A stretch of 20,144 nt of DNA, from NCBI RefSeq assembly GCF_963558545.1, contig NZ_CAUWHO010000039.1, forward strand, positions 1 through 20,144, read 5' to 3'. A model generated the notes under the pieces. That model was not told the DNA's origin. It made no database searches and saw nothing but the letters and a program-made list of their open reading frames with translations. A program made the translations under genes and the position numbers. Shown here one piece after another: positions 1-7,941 of this stretch (position 1 is its first letter; each line of letters begins with the position of its first letter). Source of the DNA: Tyzzerella sp963558545 (GTDB lineage: Bacteria; Bacillota; Clostridia; Lachnospirales; CAG-274).

Positions 1-81
1 TACATATATCCAAAATCTTTATTAGTAAAGTTAATACAAACACACATATATAATTTCCCATTTAAAAATATAAATCACCTC

Positions 82-117
82 TTAATTGATATAAATCAAC
101 TTTTAATTGATATAAAT
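82..117. repeat. 15-bp direct repeat, two copies 21 bp apart
   Basis: The 15-mer TTAATTGATATAAAT occurs at 82-96 and again, identically, at 103-117. It lies in the AT-rich stretch left of the tuf terminator. The 21-bp spacing is two helical turns, so a paired binding site is conceivable. The sequence is of low complexity and any role is a guess. Apart from this repeat nothing coding was found in 1-200. Confidence 0.5.
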
Positions 118-200
118 AAAAATATTTTTTTAATAACATAAAAATTGTATAATTTTAAAATTTAGCTGTTTTAACCCCAATAAATAAACTATAAAACATT

Positions 201-233
201 AAAAAAGACAAAGCACTTTTGTACTTTGTCTTT
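201..233 (-). terminator. Rho-independent terminator of the str operon, after tuf
   Basis: The arms AAAGACAAAG (204-213) and CTTTGTCTTT (224-233) pair perfectly over 10 bp around a 10-nt loop. Read on the minus strand, the stem is followed by a run of T (complement of 201-206). It starts 13 bp beyond the tuf stop codon, as expected for the end of the rpsL-rpsG-fusA-tuf transcript. Confidence 0.85.
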
Positions 234-245
234 AAAACATTATAA

Positions 246-1433
246 TTATTCAATAATAGAAACAACTGCACCAGAACCAACTGTTCTACCACCTTCACGG
301 ATAGCAAAACGTAAACCTTCTTCCATAGCGATTGGAGAGATAAGTTCAATTGTCATTTCAATGTTATCACCAGGCATACACATTTCTGTACCTTCTGGAA
401 GATTGATAACACCTGTAACGTCAGTTGTTCTAAAATAGAACTGTGGTCTGTAATTGTTGAAGAATGGTTTATGACGTCCACCTTCGTCAGCTTTTAATAC
501 GTAAACTTGAGCAGTAAATTTAGTGTGAGGAGTGATTGAGCCTGGTTTACATAATACTTGACCTCTTTCAATCTCATCTCTTTGAACACCACGAAGAAGT
601 GCACCAATGTTATCACCAGCTTCAGCAGTATCAAGAAGTTTACGGAACATTTCGATACCAGTAACAACTACTTTACGAGATTCTTCTGTAAGACCAACAA
701 TTTCAACCTCGTCAGAAACATTAAGAGTACCTCTTTCTACTCTACCAGTAGAAACAGTACCACGTCCTGTAATAGAGAATACGTCTTCTACAGGCATAAG
801 GAATGGTTTGTCAGAATCTCTTTCTGGGTTAGGGATATATTCATCAATAACTTCAAATAATTTAACGATGCAATCGCCCCATTCACCAGATGTATCTTGA
901 AGAGCTTGGTAAGCAGAACCTCTAATAACTGGAGAATCTTCAAATCCTTGTTCAGCTAAAAGGTCAGTAATTTCCATTTCAACTAATTCTAATAATTCTT
1001 CATCATCAACCATATCACATTTGTTCATAAATACAACGATTTTAGGAACACCTACTTGGCGAGAAAGAAGGATATGCTCTCTAGTTTGAGCCATAGGACC
1101 ATCTGTAGCAGCAACAACAAGGATAGCACCGTCCATTTGAGCAGCACCAGTAATCATATTTTTAACGTAGTCAGCATGTCCAGGACAGTCAACGTGAGCA
1201 TAGTGTCTATTAGGAGTTTCATATTCTACGTGAGTAGTAGAGATAGTGATACCTCTTTCTTTTTCTTCTGGAGCTTTGTCAATTTTATCAAAATCAACAG
1301 CACTACCTAATTGATATCTATCTGCTAATGTTTTAGTAATAGCAGCTGTTAAAGTAGTTTTACCGTGGTCAACGTGACCGATAGTACCAATATTAACGTG
1401 TGGTTTATTTCTTTCAAATTTTGCCTTAGCCAT
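246..1433 (-). CDS. tuf: Elongation factor Tu
   Basis: EF-Tu is the GTPase that carries aminoacyl-tRNA to the ribosomal A site. The 395-aa product has the full family length (E. coli 394). The N-terminal GTPase domain shows GHVDHGKT (19-26), the switch-I GITI (61-64), DCPGH (82-86) and NKCD (137-140); domains II and III follow and the C-terminus is intact. The ATG at 1433 was chosen because MAKAKFERNKPHVNIGTIGH is the standard EF-Tu start and an AGGAGG-type site lies just upstream (about 1441-1450). An in-frame extension to 1526 would run through promoter and hairpin DNA and is not family-like. It is the last gene of the str operon, 153 bp after fusA, and has its own promoter in that gap, fitting the large excess of EF-Tu over EF-G known in bacteria. 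Confidence 0.98.
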   Translation of the reverse strand: MAKAKFERNKPHVNIGTIGHVDHGKTTLTAAITKTLADRYQLGSAVDFDKIDKAPEEKERGITISTTHVEYETPNRHYAHVDCPGHADYVKNMITGAAQMDGAILVVAATDGPMAQTREHILLSRQVGVPKIVVFMNKCDMVDDEELLELVEMEITDLLAEQGFEDSPVIRGSAYQALQDTSGEWGDCIVKLFEVIDEYIPNPERDSDKPFLMPVEDVFSITGRGTVSTGRVERGTLNVSDEVEIVGLTEESRKVVVTGIEMFRKLLDTAEAGDNIGALLRGVQRDEIERGQVLCKPGSITPHTKFTAQVYVLKADEGGRHKPFFNNYRPQFYFRTTDVTGVINLPEGTEMCMPGDNIEMTIELISPIAMEEGLRFAIREGGRTVGSGAVVSIIE

Positions 1434-1484
1434 TAAAATTTTCCTCCTTAAAATAGAAAATATAAATTTATAATGTTTATATCT

Positions 1485-1513
1485 ATTATAGTTAATATTT
1501 GTAAAAAATGCAA
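1485..1513 (-). promoter_or_regulatory. Internal sigma-A promoter for tuf
   Basis: On the minus strand a -35 TTGCAT (complement of 1508-1513) is followed after exactly 17 bp by a consensus -10 TATAAT (complement of 1485-1490). The expected start point is near 1478, about 45 nt before the tuf start codon. The -35 element lies inside one arm of the inverted repeat at 1494-1540. A separate tuf promoter inside the str operon would raise EF-Tu over the other products. Confidence 0.7.
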
Positions 1514-1540
1514 GTATTAATTGCACTTTTTACAAATATT
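1494..1540 (-). other. Long intercistronic hairpin between fusA and tuf
   Basis: The arms 1494-1513 and 1521-1540 are 20 nt each and flank a 7-nt loop. They differ at one position. In the minus-strand RNA that position is a G-U pair, so the stem is unbroken. No U-run follows the stem, so it is not a classical terminator. It may be an RNA processing or stability element, or a DNA inverted repeat over the tuf promoter. Confidence 0.7.
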
Positions 1541-1586
1541 TTTACTAAATAATATGTCTTTATATATAAAAATTGTAAAATAATTT

Positions 1587-3695
1587 TTAATCTTGACTTC
1601 TGCCAGCAGCAACTTTTTCTTGAATGCTTTTTGGCACAGCTTCATAGTGATGTACTTCCATAGTGTAAGTACCACGACCTTGAGTTTTAGAACGAAGGTC
1701 TGTAGAATAGCCAAACATTTCTGCAAGAGGTACAAAACCGTGAACTACTTGCATACCATTTAATGGTTCCATACCTTCAATTCTACCACGACGGCTATTC
1801 ATATCTCCAATAACCTCACCAGTATAATCTTCAGGTACAGTAACATCTACTTTCATAATAGGCTCAAGTAAAGCTGGGTCAGATTTTTTCATAGCATCTT
1901 TAAATGCCATAGAACCTGCAATTTTAAATGCCATCTCAGATGAGTCTACCTCGTGGTAAGAACCGTCATAACATACAGCTCTTAATCCAACAACAGGGTA
2001 TCCACCAATAATACCAGATTGCATAGCTTCTTGGATACCTTTATCAACGGCTGGTATATATTCTTTAGGAATAGCACCACCAACAATTTCGTTAACAAAT
2101 TCGTAAGTTTTACCTTCGTTAGCATCCATAACTTCAAATCTGATTTTACAATGTCCATATTGACCTTTACCACCAGATTGTCTAGCATATTTGCTTTCAA
2201 CATCAACATCTTTTCTAAATGCTTCACGGTAAGCAACTTGTGGAGCACCTACGTTAGCTTCAACTTTAAACTCTCTTAAAAGACGGTCTACGATAATTTC
2301 AAGGTGAAGCTCACCCATACCAGCGATGATAGTATCACCAGTTTCTTGGTTAGTATATGTTTTAAATGTTGGGTCTTCTTCTGCAAGTTTAGCAAGAGCT
2401 ATACCCATTTTATCTCTACCCTCTTTAGTTTTAGGCTCAATAGCAACAGATATAACTGGCTCTGGGAAGTTCATAGACTCAAGTATAACTTCGTTGTTTT
2501 CATCACAAAGAGTATCACCAGTAGTAGTAAGTTTTAAACCTACTGCTGCTGCAATATCTCCAGCGTATACTTTATCTATTTCTTCACGAGAGTTTGCGTG
2601 CATTTGAAGGATACGTCCGATACGCTCTTTTTTACCTTTAACAGAGTTGTATACATAAGAACCTGATTCTAATACACCAGAGTACACTCTAAAGAATGCA
2701 AGTTTACCAACAAATGGGTCGTTCATAATTTTGAATGCTAAAGCTGCAAAAGGCTCTTCATCAGAAGAAATTCTTTCAATTTCATTTTCTTCATCTCCAG
2801 GGATATGACCTTTTATAGCAGGTATATCTGTTGGAGCTGGCATATATTCTAATACACCATCAAGAAGCTTTTGAACACCTTTATTTCTGTAAGCAGAACC
2901 ACAGAAAACAGGAACAGCTTTACAATCTATACAAGCTTCACGAAGACCTTTTTTAAGTTCTTCCATAGTAAAAGCTTCTTCGCCTTCTTCAAAATATTTG
3001 TCCATAAGCTCATCTGATGTTTCTGCAATAGATTCAATCATTTGAGTTCTATACTCGTTAGCTTTGTCAAGCATATCTGCTGGTATATCTTCTACAGAAA
3101 TTTCTGTACCTTGCTTATCTTTGTAAATATAAGCTTTCATTTCCATAAGGTCGATAATACCAACAAAATCATCTTCTGCTCCAATAGGAAGTTGTACAGG
3201 AACAGCATTAGCTTTAAGTCTGTCTTTAATCATAGAAACAACATTGTAGAAGTCTGCACCCATAATATCCATTTTGTTTACAAACGCCATACGAGGTACG
3301 TTGTATCTATCTGCTTGTCTCCAAACAGTTTCAGATTGAGGTTCTACCCCACCTTTAGCACAGAATACACCAACAGAACCATCGAGTACACGAAGAGAAC
3401 GTTCTACCTCAACAGTAAAGTCAACGTGTCCTGGTGTATCAATAATATTGATACGGTGCATAGGACCATCACCAATGTTCCACTTAGTAGTTGTAGCAGC
3501 AGAAGTGATAGTGATACCTCTTTCTTGTTCTTGCTCCATCCAGTCCATAGTTGCAGTACCTTCGTGAGTATCGCCTATTTTATAGTTACGACCAGTGTAG
3601 AACAATATACGTTCAGTAAGAGTTGTTTTACCAGCATCAATATGGGCCATAATCCCAATATTTCTTGTTAATTCAAGCGGGCATGCTCTAGACAC
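1587..3695 (-). CDS. fusA: Elongation factor G
   Basis: EF-G is the GTPase that drives ribosomal translocation and, with RRF, ribosome recycling. The 702-aa protein has normal family length. The G domain shows AHIDAGKT (17-24), RGITI (59-63), DTPGH (86-90) and NKMD (140-143). Domains II to V follow without interruption, with family sequence such as GMGELHLE and the C-terminal part around RGRIEGME. The start codon is GTG (3695): it gives the usual N-terminus MSRACPLELTRNIGIMAHID and sits a few bases after a strong AGGAGG (about 3702-3707). It is the third gene of the str operon, 74 bp after rpsG. The sequence alone does not separate it from EF-G2 paralogues, but the operon position supports the housekeeping copy. 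Confidence 0.97.
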   Translation of the reverse strand: MSRACPLELTRNIGIMAHIDAGKTTLTERILFYTGRNYKIGDTHEGTATMDWMEQEQERGITITSAATTTKWNIGDGPMHRINIIDTPGHVDFTVEVERSLRVLDGSVGVFCAKGGVEPQSETVWRQADRYNVPRMAFVNKMDIMGADFYNVVSMIKDRLKANAVPVQLPIGAEDDFVGIIDLMEMKAYIYKDKQGTEISVEDIPADMLDKANEYRTQMIESIAETSDELMDKYFEEGEEAFTMEELKKGLREACIDCKAVPVFCGSAYRNKGVQKLLDGVLEYMPAPTDIPAIKGHIPGDEENEIERISSDEEPFAALAFKIMNDPFVGKLAFFRVYSGVLESGSYVYNSVKGKKERIGRILQMHANSREEIDKVYAGDIAAAVGLKLTTTGDTLCDENNEVILESMNFPEPVISVAIEPKTKEGRDKMGIALAKLAEEDPTFKTYTNQETGDTIIAGMGELHLEIIVDRLLREFKVEANVGAPQVAYREAFRKDVDVESKYARQSGGKGQYGHCKIRFEVMDANEGKTYEFVNEIVGGAIPKEYIPAVDKGIQEAMQSGIIGGYPVVGLRAVCYDGSYHEVDSSEMAFKIAGSMAFKDAMKKSDPALLEPIMKVDVTVPEDYTGEVIGDMNSRRGRIEGMEPLNGMQVVHGFVPLAEMFGYSTDLRSKTQGRGTYTMEVHHYEAVPKSIQEKVAAGRSQD

Positions 3696-3769
3696 ACTTA
3701 TTCCTCCTTTTTTGTAATTTTATATATATTAAATCTATAATTTTTATAATTTTGTTATAAAACTCAATA

Positions 3770-4240
3770 TTACCATTTGTAATGAGAGAAAGCTTTGTTT
3801 GCTTCTGCCATTTTGTGAGTTTCTTCTTTTTTCTTAATAGAGCCACCAGTATTGTTGATAGCATCCATTATTTCGCCTGCAAGACGAGCTTCCATAGTTT
3901 TCTCGCCTCTTTTTCTACTATACATAGTTAACCAACGAAGACCTAAAGTTTGTCTTCTTTCTGGTCTAATCTCAATAGGTACTTGATAAGTAGCACCACC
4001 AACACGGCGAGCTTTTACCTCAAGAACAGGCATAATATTATTAAGAGCTTGCTCAAATCCCTCTAAACCAGAATTACCTGTTTTTTCTTCAACAATGGCA
4101 AATGCACCATAAACTATTTTTTGAGCAATACCTTTTTTTCCATCAAGCATAATAGAATTTATAAGCTTAGTAACTACTTTACTTTTATACATTGGATCTG
4201 GTAGTACTTCTCTTTTCGAAACATGACCTTTACGTGGCAC
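3770..4240 (-). CDS. rpsG: Small ribosomal subunit protein S7
   Basis: S7 binds the 3' major domain of 16S rRNA, nucleates assembly of the 30S head and contacts tRNA at the E site. The 156-aa product has normal length and shows the family sequences RKGHVSKREVLPDP near the N-terminus, LINSIMLDGKKG, ARRVGGATYQVP and RPERR, ending in AFSHYKW. The GTG at 4240 was chosen over a start seven codons upstream: it gives the usual start (M)PRKGHV and leaves an AGGAGG site (about 4248-4254) at proper spacing, whereas the longer form would place that site inside the coding sequence. It is the second gene of the str operon. The 137-bp gap from rpsL holds an inverted repeat that may be a regulatory site. 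Confidence 0.97.
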   Translation of the reverse strand: MPRKGHVSKREVLPDPMYKSKVVTKLINSIMLDGKKGIAQKIVYGAFAIVEEKTGNSGLEGFEQALNNIMPVLEVKARRVGGATYQVPIEIRPERRQTLGLRWLTMYSRKRGEKTMEARLAGEIMDAINNTGGSIKKKEETHKMAEANKAFSHYKW

Positions 4241-4292
4241 GATTCTTCCCTCCTTAATCAACTATATTAATTCAACGGTACTTGACATTTTA

Positions 4293-4360
4293 AAAATGCC
4301 ATTTCATGCCTATGCACAACCAAATACCATAAACAGAGTATTTAAAGTACACGGCATTTT
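4293..4360 (-). other. Intercistronic inverted repeat between rpsL and rpsG
   Basis: AAAATGCC (4293-4300) is the exact reverse complement of GGCATTTT (4353-4360), closing a structure around about 52 nt. Pairing can continue outward after a one-base bulge through A/T pairs. The enclosed RNA contains further short GC-containing pairing options. In E. coli the rpsL-rpsG intercistronic RNA binds S7 and represses its own translation; an analogous role here is inference from position only. Confidence 0.5.
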
Positions 4361-4377
4361 AAATATTTTTGCTAAAA

Positions 4378-4797
4378 TTATTTTTTAGCTTTAGCACGTT
4401 TAGCGCCATATTTAGAACGAGCTTGCTTTCTATCAGCAACCCCAGCAGTATCAAGAGTACCTCTAATAATGTGGTAACGAACACCAGGTACGTCTTTTAC
4501 TCTACCACCTCTAATAAGAACAACGCTATGCTCTTGTAAATTGTGTCCTTCACCAGGAATATAAGCTGTAACCTCTATACCATTAGAAAGTCTAACCCTA
4601 GCTATTTTTCTAAGAGCTGAGTTAGGTTTTTTAGGTGTAGCAGTTTTAACAGATGTACAAACTCCTCTTTTTTGTGGAGAACTCATGTTAGTTTGCTTTT
4701 TTCTAAGAGAGTTTAACCCTTTTTGTAAAGCAGGAGCAGTAGATTTTTCAATTTTAGTTTGTCTACCTTTTCTTACTAACTGATTAAATGTTGGCAT
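4378..4797 (-). CDS. rpsL: Small ribosomal subunit protein S12
   Basis: S12 sits at the decoding centre of the 30S subunit and influences tRNA selection accuracy. The 139-aa product starts MPTFNQLVRKGRQTK and includes the hallmark TPKKPNSALRK (54-64), GEGHNLQEHSVVLIRGGRVK (82-101) and the end ARSKYGAKRAKAKK. It is about 15 residues longer than the E. coli protein because of a segment before PQKRGVCT, a form familiar from Gram-positive bacteria. The lysines matching E. coli K42 and K87 are present (K56, K101), the ordinary streptomycin-sensitive state. The ATG at 4797 is preceded by AGGGAGGTG; a longer in-frame start at 4896 would overlap the promoter and is rejected. First gene of the str operon. 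Confidence 0.98.
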   Translation of the reverse strand: MPTFNQLVRKGRQTKIEKSTAPALQKGLNSLRKKQTNMSSPQKRGVCTSVKTATPKKPNSALRKIARVRLSNGIEVTAYIPGEGHNLQEHSVVLIRGGRVKDVPGVRYHIIRGTLDTAGVADRKQARSKYGAKRAKAKK

Positions 4798-4867
4798 TAA
4801 TTGCACCTCCCTGTAAATTTTAAATACTTCTGTGTATAAGTAGTTATATACATAAACACATTTATAA

Positions 4868-4896
4868 ATTTTAGCATTAAATATAAAAAAAGTCAA
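4868..4896 (-). promoter_or_regulatory. sigma-A promoter of the str operon
   Basis: On the minus strand a -35 TTGACT (complement of 4891-4896) and a -10 TAAAAT (complement of 4868-4873) are 17 bp apart. The expected start point is near 4861, giving a leader of about 65 nt before rpsL. A second, weaker candidate lies further upstream: TTGGTT (complement of 5030-5035), 18 bp, TATAAT (complement of 5006-5011), which would give a leader of about 200 nt. Confidence 0.7.
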
Positions 4897-4915
4897 TATT
4901 TTTCCATAAATTTTT

Positions 4916-4952
4916 AAACTATTTTATTTAAATTTTTATATTAAAATAGTTT
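4916..4952. repeat. Inverted repeat upstream of the str promoter
   Basis: AAACTATTTTA (4916-4926) and TAAAATAGTTT (4942-4952) form a perfect 11-bp inverted repeat around a 15-nt AT-only loop. It lies between the two candidate str promoters in the 325-bp gap between rpsL and the rubrerythrin gene. It could be a leader hairpin if the distal promoter is used, or an operator. Nothing else was recognised in this gap besides the promoters. Confidence 0.5.
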
Positions 4953-5122
4953 AATATGAATTGTATTTATAGTTATATATATTTTATATTAAAATATACA
5001 TATATATTATACTTTATATTTATATTTTTAACCAAAACTTTTTTATTTTTATCATATTGTTAGATATTTTTTTTATAATTTGTTATAATAAAAATGAATT
5101 TATTTTTATAGGAGGTTTTATT

Positions 5123-5659
5123 ATGAATTTAAAAGGAACTAAAACAGAGAAAAATTTATTAAAGGCATTTGCTGGGGAATCCGTAGCTCGAAATAAATAT
5201 ACTTATTATGCAAGCAAAGCAAAAAAAGAAGGCTATGAGCAAATATCAAATTTATTTTTAGAAACAGCAAACAATGAAAAAGAACACGCTAAAATTTGGT
5301 TTAAACTTCTTCATAACGGTATTAGCGATACAATGACAAACTTAAAAGATGCTGCTAATGGTGAAAACTACGAATGGACAGATATGTATAGCAAAATGGC
5401 ACAAGATGCTAGAGAAGAAGGATTTGACCATATTGCTGATCTTTTTGATGGAGTAGCAAAAATAGAAAAAGAACACGAGGAAAGATTTTTAGCTTTATTA
5501 AAAAATATTGAAGAAGGAAAAGTTTTTGAAAAAGATACTGAGGTAGTATGGCAATGTACTAACTGTGGGCATACCCATACAGGTAAAAACGCTCCAGAAA
5601 TTTGCCCTGTATGTGCACATCCTCAATCATATTTCCAATTACTAGTTAAAAACTATTAA
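5123..5659 (+). CDS. rbr: Rubrerythrin, a diiron peroxide reductase
   Basis: Rubrerythrins reduce hydrogen peroxide to water in the cytoplasm of anaerobes, taking electrons from rubredoxin-type partners. The 178-aa protein has both expected domains. The N-terminal ferritin-like bundle carries probable diiron ligands E19 (in ESVARNKY), E52 and H55 (in NEKEH), E81 and E84, E115 and H118. The C-terminal rubredoxin-like iron site is C145-x2-C148 and C161-x2-C164. The ATG at 5123 follows GGAGG (5111-5115) at good spacing; an earlier in-frame start at 5057 would include this site and is rejected. A TATAAT at 5084-5089 may be its -10, but no clear -35 is seen. The gene is monocistronic and ends at the shared terminator 5792-5834. 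It suggests an anaerobe exposed to occasional oxygen. Confidence 0.95.
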   Translation: MNLKGTKTEKNLLKAFAGESVARNKYTYYASKAKKEGYEQISNLFLETANNEKEHAKIWFKLLHNGISDTMTNLKDAANGENYEWTDMYSKMAQDAREEGFDHIADLFDGVAKIEKEHEERFLALLKNIEEGKVFEKDTEVVWQCTNCGHTHTGKNAPEICPVCAHPQSYFQLLVKNY

Positions 5660-5791
5660 AATATAAATTATTTATAAATAATTATAATTAAATTTTATTC
5701 AATCGTAAAATGCTATAATGTTAATTTTATAATATTAAAATTATATCTATTTTTTTAATATATTTTAAATATGACTAAAAATATTAACCAA

Positions 5792-5834
5792 TAATTATAA
5801 AAACTCTTTGATTAACAAAGAGTTTTTATAATTA
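5792..5834. terminator. Two-way terminator between rubrerythrin and NUDIX genes
   Basis: A perfect 19-bp inverted repeat (5792-5810 and 5816-5834) surrounds a 5-nt loop (ATTAA). Its core is AAAAACTCTTTG / CAAAGAGTTTTT, so either strand yields a stem with a T-rich 3' side. It lies between two converging genes, 45 bp beyond the NUDIX stop codon, and likely ends both transcripts. Confidence 0.85.
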
Positions 5835-5878
5835 ACCTTTTTAACTTAATAACTCAAATTAAGCTCTATGCTTAAAAA

Positions 5879-6394
5879 TTACACTTTAACAGAGTTTATT
5901 AGTTCCTTTAAAACTTGTGTTTCTCTATATATCCAAGGATTTAAATCTACTTTTTTATCTATTAATTGAGTATTTTTATAAATAGCATCTTCAATTTTTA
6001 TAAAAGTAGGTTTAAAATTTAATTCCTTTTCGTAATCATCAAGTTTTAGCTCCTTTTGAGAATTAAAGTTTATTTCACACTCAACATACAAAGAAGTCAT
6101 AACAAAAATTTTACTATCATCATAAATATCTACATTGCTTTCTACAACTTTTCCAATAGTATCTCCTATTTTTAAAACTTCAAAACCTGTTTCTTCCATT
6201 ACCTCTCTACATAATGATTGTTCTATTGTTTCCCCTTCTTCTATACCCCCTCCAGGAAATTTATAGTCGCCTTTATTAGTCCTTATCATTAATAGTTTTC
6301 CATTACATTTTATTATAGCCCTTATAGAATTTCTTTCTACAATACCATAATTATCACATATATCCTTAAGTCCTAATTTTATTTCAAAACCCAT
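5879..6394 (-). CDS. NUDIX hydrolase family protein
   Basis: The 171-aa protein carries a complete NUDIX box, G-x5-E-x7-RE-V-x-EE-x-G-F, with G49, E55, R63, E64, E67, E68 and G70. Members of this family hydrolyse nucleoside diphosphates linked to another moiety, using metal held by the glutamates of the box. The box is preceded by GDYKFPGGG, as in MutT/ADP-ribose-type enzymes. Substrate cannot be told from the sequence. The start ATG at 6394 follows AAGGAAG. It is transcribed in the same direction as the pst operon and begins 69 bp after phoU. Read-through from phoU is possible, because no good terminator was seen between them. There is no signal peptide or membrane segment. Confidence 0.9.
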   Translation of the reverse strand: MGFEIKLGLKDICDNYGIVERNSIRAIIKCNGKLLMIRTNKGDYKFPGGGIEEGETIEQSLCREVMEETGFEVLKIGDTIGKVVESNVDIYDDSKIFVMTSLYVECEINFNSQKELKLDDYEKELNFKPTFIKIEDAIYKNTQLIDKKVDLNPWIYRETQVLKELINSVKV

Positions 6395-6463
6395 AACATC
6401 TTCCTTATACTAATTAAATTATATTAATACATATTTTAAATCATATAATTTAAATTATTAATA

Positions 6464-7126
6464 TTATAATATTCTGCTATTTTTATATTCACCAGTTTCA
6501 TTAAATTCTACCCATTCACAAATATTTTCTGCGTGGTCCCCTATTCTTTCAAAATATTTTGCTATCATAAGAAAATCTACACACATATCTGATAAATCAT
6601 TAGATTTTTTAAGTATTTCTATAACTTCAGATTTAACTTTTGTAAATAGTGCATCTACCTTATCGTCCATATCTATAATTTTTTTAGTAAGTTCGGTATC
6701 TCCCTTAACAAAAGCTTCTATAGCTCCATTAACCATTTTTTTAGCAATAGATGCCATTTCTGGAATATGCTCTACTATTTCAAAAAAATGCTCTGTATCA
6801 ATTTTTAAAATTATACTAGCTATATCTGATGCGTGGTCTCCTATTCGCTCCATATCTGTAACCATTTTTAAAGCTGTAGAAACAATTCTCAAATCTTTAG
6901 CAACTGGCTGTTGGCGTAATATTAAAGATAAACAATGGCTTTCTATAACCTTTTCCATATCATCTACTTCTCTATCTTTTTTTATAATCTCTTTAGCTAG
7001 GCTGTGGTCTTGTGTTTTTAAAGAAATTATTACATTTTCTATTGCTTCTTCTATTAAAGCTCCCATTTTTATAAGCTCAACATTTAATTTTTCTATTTCA
7101 TTTTGAAATCCAAGTCTACCAGACAT
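6464..7126 (-). CDS. phoU: Phosphate transport regulator PhoU
   Basis: PhoU is a cytoplasmic protein that couples the Pst transporter to PHO signalling and restrains phosphate uptake. The 220-aa protein has the typical duplicated three-helix-bundle layout. The two halves carry the same metal-binding motif, MERIGDHASDIA (92-103) and FERIGDHAENI (192-202), preceded by the acidic stretches DREVDDMEKVIE (51-62) and DMDDKVDAL (152-160). The ATG at 7126 follows a strong GGAGGG site. It is the last gene of the pstSCAB-phoU operon, 32 bp after pstB. This fixed order is the usual arrangement and supports the call. No clear terminator follows it. Confidence 0.97.
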   Translation of the reverse strand: MSGRLGFQNEIEKLNVELIKMGALIEEAIENVIISLKTQDHSLAKEIIKKDREVDDMEKVIESHCLSLILRQQPVAKDLRIVSTALKMVTDMERIGDHASDIASIILKIDTEHFFEIVEHIPEMASIAKKMVNGAIEAFVKGDTELTKKIIDMDDKVDALFTKVKSEVIEILKKSNDLSDMCVDFLMIAKYFERIGDHAENICEWVEFNETGEYKNSRIL

Positions 7127-7158
7127 ATTATCCCTCCTAAACTAAAATATAACTATTA

Positions 7159-7920
7159 TTATCCAAATCTTCCTGTAATGTAATCTTCTGTCCTCTTATC
7201 TCGTGGTCTTGTAAAAATATCATCTGTCGTTCCCATTTCCACCATTTCTCCAACTAAGAAAAACGATGTATAGTCTGATATTCTTGCTGCTTGTTGCATA
7301 TTATGTGTAACTGTAACAACAGTGTATTCTTTTTTAAGCTCTGCCATAAGTTCTTCTATTTTTATAGTAGATATTGGGTCTAAGGCTGATGTAGGCTCGT
7401 CCATTAGTAAAACTTCTGGCTTAACAGCTAAAGCTCTAGCTATACAAAGCCTTTGTTGTTGTCCACCCGACAAACCTAAAGCAGATTTTTTCAATCTGTC
7501 TTTAACCTCATCAAAAATAGCTGCACCTTTTAAGCTAGTTTCTACTATTTCATCTAAAGTAGTTTTTGATTTTATACCGTGTATTCTAGGTCCATATGCA
7601 ATATTATCGTATATACTCATAGGAAATGGATTTGGTTGTTGAAAAACCATACCTACTTTTTTTCTAAGTAATGTTGTATCTACTTTAGGTGAATATATAT
7701 CTTCTCCGTCTAATAATACTTTACCCTCTATTTTTACATTTTCAACAAGGTCGTTCATTCTATTAAGAGTTTTTAAAAAAGTTGATTTTCCACAACCAGA
7801 AGGCCCTATAAAAGCTGTTATTTTTCCTTTTTCTATATTCATATTTATATTTTTTAGGGCTTGATGTGCACCATAATATAAATCTAAATTTTCAACAGAA
7901 ATTTTAATATTATTTTCCAT
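7159..7920 (-). CDS. pstB: Phosphate ABC transporter ATP-binding protein
   Basis: PstB hydrolyses ATP to power phosphate import through PstCA. Taken from the ATG at 7920 it is 253 aa, the normal PstB length. Visible ABC motifs are Walker A GPSGCGKST (39-47), Q-loop Q94, signature LSGGQQQR (150-157), Walker B LLMDEP (171-176) and the switch histidine H206. The signature-to-Walker B region (ARALAVKPEVLLMDEPTSALDP) is typical of PstB. An in-frame TTG at 7941 would add seven residues, but GAGGAAA lies between the two and is properly spaced for the ATG. It follows pstA by 21 bp. Confidence 0.97.
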   Translation of the reverse strand: MENNIKISVENLDLYYGAHQALKNINMNIEKGKITAFIGPSGCGKSTFLKTLNRMNDLVENVKIEGKVLLDGEDIYSPKVDTTLLRKKVGMVFQQPNPFPMSIYDNIAYGPRIHGIKSKTTLDEIVETSLKGAAIFDEVKDRLKKSALGLSGGQQQRLCIARALAVKPEVLLMDEPTSALDPISTIKIEELMAELKKEYTVVTVTHNMQQAARISDYTSFFLVGEMVEMGTTDDIFTRPRDKRTEDYITGRFG

Positions 7921-7941
7921 TTTTATTTCCTCTTTCGTCAA

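Noticed and set aside
65..90. Minus-strand start of a further gene after AAGAGGTG near the left edge
   Set aside because: The frame after this ribosome-binding-like sequence closes within about 15 codons and has no good start codon at proper spacing.
558..1310. Open frames on the plus strand across tuf
   Set aside because: They are antisense shadows of the highly conserved EF-Tu gene, lack ribosome binding sites and resemble no protein family.
1434..1526. 31-residue N-terminal extension of EF-Tu
   Set aside because: It would translate the ribosome binding site, promoter and hairpin DNA and is absent from the family.
3042..3671. A 209-codon plus-strand frame across fusA
   Set aside because: It is antisense to EF-G codons, has low-complexity Ser/Thr/Phe-rich content and no ribosome binding site.
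4798..4896. 33-residue N-terminal extension of S12
   Set aside because: It crosses the ribosome binding site and promoter; MPTFNQLVRKG is the usual start.
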